NCBI GenBank assembly: GCA_031270755.1
Contig: JAISWV010000204.1
Span: 1 to 6,810 of the forward strand
Source: Synergistaceae bacterium
GTDB lineage: Bacteria; Synergistota; Synergistia; Synergistales; Aminobacteriaceae
Reading direction: 5' to 3'
DNA length: 6,810 nucleotides
In this document: positions 4,232 to 6,810 of the stretch, piece by piece
How positions within the stretch are numbered: position 1 is the stretch's first letter
How the letters are laid out: the number at the start of each line of letters is the position of its first letter
Translations under genes and position numbers: made by a program
The notes under the pieces: model-generated
What the model saw: the letters and a program-made list of their open reading frames with translations, nothing else
What the model was told of the DNA's origin: nothing
The model's database searches: none

Positions 4232-5386
4232 ATGATCAAAGATTTTTCATTCATCGTTCCTCAGGAAATAGTGTTTGGAGTCGGCAGTCTGAAGAAGCTG
4301 CCTGATTTGCTGAAAAAGAGCGGTTCCAAGAACGCGCTTCTGGTCTCCGACCGGGGTCTGGAGAAATTGGGAGTGGTTGCCAAGGTGTCTGACGTGATAA
4401 CCGCTTCCGGCATAGACTGCGGAGTTTTTCTCGACGTGGAGGCAAATCCGTCGTGCGAGACGGTGGAGGCTGCCACGAAAATTTATAAGGACCGCGGCGC
4501 GACCAGCGTTATAGCTCTGGGCGGAGGCAGCCCCATGGACGTGGCAAAAGCGGTGGGAGTCATCGCCACGTATGGCGGCAAGATCACGGAATACGAAGGG
4601 GCCGCGAAGGTTCCGGGCAAAACCGTCCCCCTGGTGGCCATCCCCACCACGGCCGGCACCGGCAGCGAGACAACGGCGTTCGCGGTCATAACCGACCGCA
4701 GCCGCAATTACAAACTGACCGTGTTCAGCTACGAGGTCATGCCGAATTACGCGCTGCTGGATCCCGACATGATCACGTCCCTGCCGCCGCACATCGCCGC
4801 GTCGACGGGCATCGACGCGCTGGTGCACGCCATCGAGTCGTACATATCCGTGGGCGCTACGCCGTTCTCCGACAGTATGGGAGAAAAGGCAATGGATTTG
4901 ATCGGAAAAAACATCCGGCTGTTCGTCGCCAACAGAGCGAATGTGGAGGCCGCCTCGGCGATGCTCCTCGGCAGCACGTTCGCCGGCATCGCCTTCAGCT
5001 GGGCGCGCCTGGGCAACGCTCACGCAATGGCGCATCCTCTGGGCGGGTATTTCAACGTGCCGCATGGGGTCGCCAACGCGATTCTGCTGCCCACGATCCT
5101 CGAGTACAACGCGTTGGCCGATAACGGCAGATACGAGGTCATTTACAACTATATCAAACCCAAGGGCAAGAGACTTGTGGGCGACTTTACGCCGGACGTG
5201 CTCCTCGACGAGATAAAGGAGCTGTGCAGCTCGCTGGGAATCCCAAAGAACCTGACCGAAGTTGGCGTCACCGCCGACAAGATCCCGGCTATGGCGGCCG
5301 ACGCCATGCTGAGCGGCAACGTGCTCGCCAACCCGAGGCAGAGTACCGTAAAAGATTTGGAGGCGCTGTACCACAAGGCGATGTAA
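4232..5386 (+). CDS. Iron-type (group III) alcohol dehydrogenase
   Basis: This 384-residue cytoplasmic oxidoreductase has the normal length for FucO/DhaT-type enzymes that interconvert aldehydes and alcohols with NAD(P)H. The nucleotide-binding half (about 1-185) carries GGGSPMD (97-103) and PTTAGTGSE (138-146). The helical half carries the metal site: D195 and H199 in GIDALVHAIE, H264 in NAHAMAHPLGG and H278 in NVPHGVANAILLP, with H268 as the usual active-site histidine. All expected ligands are present, so the enzyme should be active. Unusually, the strand before H264 reads FSWARLGNAH, placing R259 where FucO, from memory, has a glycine (FSNVGLGLVH). A basic residue near the substrate pocket could favour an anionic aldehyde such as a sulfo- or carboxy-aldehyde; this is inference. 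It probably acts after the acylating aldehyde dehydrogenase at 1140. A terminator follows at 5411. Confidence 0.93.
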   Translation: MIKDFSFIVPQEIVFGVGSLKKLPDLLKKSGSKNALLVSDRGLEKLGVVAKVSDVITASGIDCGVFLDVEANPSCETVEAATKIYKDRGATSVIALGGGSPMDVAKAVGVIATYGGKITEYEGAAKVPGKTVPLVAIPTTAGTGSETTAFAVITDRSRNYKLTVFSYEVMPNYALLDPDMITSLPPHIAASTGIDALVHAIESYISVGATPFSDSMGEKAMDLIGKNIRLFVANRANVEAASAMLLGSTFAGIAFSWARLGNAHAMAHPLGGYFNVPHGVANAILLPTILEYNALADNGRYEVIYNYIKPKGKRLVGDFTPDVLLDEIKELCSSLGIPKNLTEVGVTADKIPAMAADAMLSGNVLANPRQSTVKDLEALYHKAM

Positions 5387-5410
5387 CGCAATCGGGTCAA
5401 TGACAGAAAC

Positions 5411-5440
5411 GCGGCCGCACTGCGGCCGCATCGGTTTTTT
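5411..5440 (+). terminator. Intrinsic terminator after the alcohol dehydrogenase gene
   Basis: Two copies of GCGGCCGC (5411-5418 and 5422-5429) form a very stable 8-base stem with a three-base loop (ACT). After five bases (ATCGG) comes a run of six T (5435-5440). It begins 24 bases after the stop codon. Each arm is itself palindromic, so alternative dimeric pairings exist. The gap between stem and T run is longer than ideal, but the position supports a true transcription end. Confidence 0.75.
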
Positions 5441-5471
5441 GTGTCCGTGTTTTATTTGGATGTTTGTTTAT

Positions 5472-5500
5472 TTGATTTGATCGTGAAAAACATATAAAAT
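5472..5500 (+). promoter_or_regulatory. Sigma70-like promoter of the symporter gene
   Basis: TTGATT (5472-5477) and TAAAAT (5495-5500) are 17 bases apart in an AT-rich stretch directly after the terminator. Transcription would start near 5507, leaving a leader of about 40 bases before the TTG at 5546. The overlapping TATAAA (5493-5498) is an alternative -10. Confidence 0.5.
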
Positions 5501-5530
5501 AAGCCGGAAATAGATTTTGATTTTAATTTA

Positions 5531-5536
5531 GGAGGT
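5531..5536 (+). promoter_or_regulatory. Ribosome binding site deciding the TTG start of the symporter
   Basis: GGAGGT lies nine bases before TTG 5546-5548. No ATG in that frame lies near this SD, and the protein becomes a typical symporter N-terminus from this codon, so the TTG start is well supported. Confidence 0.7.
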
Positions 5537-5545
5537 ATCGAAGCG

Positions 5546-6810
5546 TTGTCTACACAATTGATTATCATCTTAATTTATTTTGCCTTGACGATCGCGGTCG
5601 GGGTGTACGCAAAAAGGAAGTCAGCCACGTCGGATGCGTTCACCGGAAAAGACCTGACCGTGCTGATGATCGTGATGGCTTCCACCGGGGAGTGGCTCGG
5701 GGGCACGGCAACAACAGGTGTATCCGAATACGGCTTCGATTTCGGACTGTCCGGGTCGTGGTACACCATATCCAACGGTATCGGTGTCATCTTTTTGGCG
5801 CTGCTCTTCGCGAAGCTGTATCGCAGTATGAATACAGTGACCGTGCCGGGAATCATAGGCAATTTTCTCGGGGTCAACGCGCGAACCGTTTCGAGCTTGT
5901 TCCTGACTTTCGTGATGATCGCCGTGGGGATTTCTCAGATGATCGCCGCCGGGAGTCTCGGAGTGTCGCTGATCGGCATTGACTTCAATACGGCGGTGGT
6001 CGCGTTCGCCATTGTGTTTATCATATACACGCTGGCGGGCGGTATGAACGCGGTGGCCTACACGAACACCATGCACCTGGCCTGTATGTACGGCGGCGTA
6101 ATACTGGCGATCATACTGACCATATCGAAAATTGGGGGCATTTCCGGCTTCGTGGAGGGGATCGCCAAAGTCGAGGCCGATACCGGCGGAGATTACTTCA
6201 ACATGTTTTCCATAGGGCTGCCGAGAGTCTCGTCGTGGGTGATCGCGTCGCTTTTGGGGGCGTGCACGGCGCAAGCCGGAGTTCAGCCCGTGCTGGCGGC
6301 AAAAAATGAGTTCGACGCGAAAAAGGCGTGCATCATCACGGCCTTTTGCGCCGCGCCCTTCGGCCTGTTCACGGCGTCTCTGGGCATGGTGGCGAAAGTC
6401 ATGTCCCACCAGGGCGTGCTGCTGAATGTGGCGGGCCAAAACGTCACCAGCGGCAAACTGGCGCTTCCGACCCTGATGATGCAGCTCACTCCCCTTGCGG
6501 GAGGCATCGTGCTGGCGTCCATTCTGGCCGCGATATTGTCCACCGTGTCTCCGCTGATTCTGGCGGCGGGGACGATGATCACCAAAGACATCTACCAGGG
6601 GGTCTTGCGGCCAAAGGCAACCGACGGACAAGTTCTTTTCTGGTCCAGGATGACCACCGCGCTGTCCGGGGTGTTGTGCAGCGCGCTGGCGGTATATTTC
6701 AACACCGCCGGTATCCGCGTGCTGGACATCGTGTACTTCGCGTATTCCATGCGCGGGGCGCTGTTTGTCGTGGTTCTTCTGGGAATTTACTATAAGAAGA
6801 CCTCCGAAAA
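5546..6810 (+). CDS. Sodium:solute symporter (SSS family), 3' end outside window
   Basis: The frame from TTG 5546 is open to the right edge and gives 421 residues of an inner-membrane Na+-coupled transporter; family members usually have about 450-550, so the last segments are missing. The first helix (IIILIYFALTIAVGVYAKRK, 6-25) starts close to the N-terminus, as in the family, and is followed by a polar linker and the glycine-rich segment STGEWLGGTATTGVSEYGF (46-64). TVTVPGIIGNFLG (97-109) is the conserved loop after the third segment. AAILSTVSPLILA (328-340) with ITKDIYQ (345-351) matches the sodium-2 site region, S332 and T333 being the expected ligands. Family members import amino acids, carboxylates, sugars, pantothenate and more; the substrate cannot be told here. 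It has its own promoter after a terminator, so it may be expressed independently of the dehydrogenases. Confidence 0.88.
   Translation, partial: MSTQLIIILIYFALTIAVGVYAKRKSATSDAFTGKDLTVLMIVMASTGEWLGGTATTGVSEYGFDFGLSGSWYTISNGIGVIFLALLFAKLYRSMNTVTVPGIIGNFLGVNARTVSSLFLTFVMIAVGISQMIAAGSLGVSLIGIDFNTAVVAFAIVFIIYTLAGGMNAVAYTNTMHLACMYGGVILAIILTISKIGGISGFVEGIAKVEADTGGDYFNMFSIGLPRVSSWVIASLLGACTAQAGVQPVLAAKNEFDAKKACIITAFCAAPFGLFTASLGMVAKVMSHQGVLLNVAGQNVTSGKLALPTLMMQLTPLAGGIVLASILAAILSTVSPLILAAGTMITKDIYQGVLRPKATDGQVLFWSRMTTALSGVLCSALAVYFNTAGIRVLDIVYFAYSMRGALFVVVLLGIYYKKTSE

Noticed and set aside
5411..5429. Paired GCGGCCGC copies as an attachment site or cloning scar
   Set aside because: Their position just after a stop codon and before a T run is explained by an intrinsic terminator, and no vector-like sequence flanks them.
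4247..5431. Long antisense open frame (394 codons) opposite the alcohol dehydrogenase
   Set aside because: It is the same kind of shadow, running through the terminator at 5411-5440; the + strand has all catalytic motifs.
5621..6631. Antisense open frame (336 codons) opposite the symporter
   Set aside because: The + strand encodes a coherent SSS transporter with its sodium-site motif, while the antisense product is compositionally abnormal.

Overview
The window carries three complete genes and one partial gene on the + strand (from 1140 to the right edge). A 1.1 kb poorly coding leader region precedes them, and the first 18 codons of a divergent gene lie on the - strand at the left edge. Strong AGGAGG-type ribosome binding sites, leaderless cytoplasmic enzymes and a CoA-acylating aldehyde dehydrogenase / iron-type alcohol dehydrogenase pair suggest an anaerobic, fermentative bacterium. 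A Synergistota- or Firmicutes-like host is my guess from overall style only; no marker gene fixes the taxon.

Layout. 1-54 (-): N-terminus of an unidentified protein, with its own SD and an extended -10 promoter overlapped by a perfect TTGTGG-A-CCACAA palindrome. 55-1139: about 1.1 kb, AT-richer than the genes, with a sigma70-like promoter (244-270), two candidate decayed small membrane-protein genes (337-569 and 708-897) and several inverted repeats. 1140-2510: CoA-acylating aldehyde dehydrogenase, 456 aa. 2689-4104: multi-pass permease with UraA/NCS2-like features, resembling the family annotated as DUF3360. 4232-5386: iron-type (group III) alcohol dehydrogenase, 384 aa. 5411-5440: intrinsic terminator. 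5546-6810: sodium:solute symporter with a TTG start, running off the right edge.

How the genes may work together. The two enzymes together are equivalent to the two halves of AdhE: one interconverts an acyl-CoA and an aldehyde, the other an aldehyde and an alcohol. Encoded as separate proteins and interleaved with transporter genes, they suggest import of a small acid or alcohol and its NAD(P)H-linked conversion through an aldehyde. Known pairs of this architecture act on sulfoacetaldehyde/isethionate, succinate semialdehyde/4-hydroxybutyrate or simple aldehydes. The sequence alone does not choose among them, and no CoA ligase, CoA transferase or sulfite-lyase gene lies in the window. Gaps of 178, 127 and 159 bp, with structured RNA in two of them and a terminator plus new promoter before the symporter, indicate separately tuned genes rather than one tightly packed operon.
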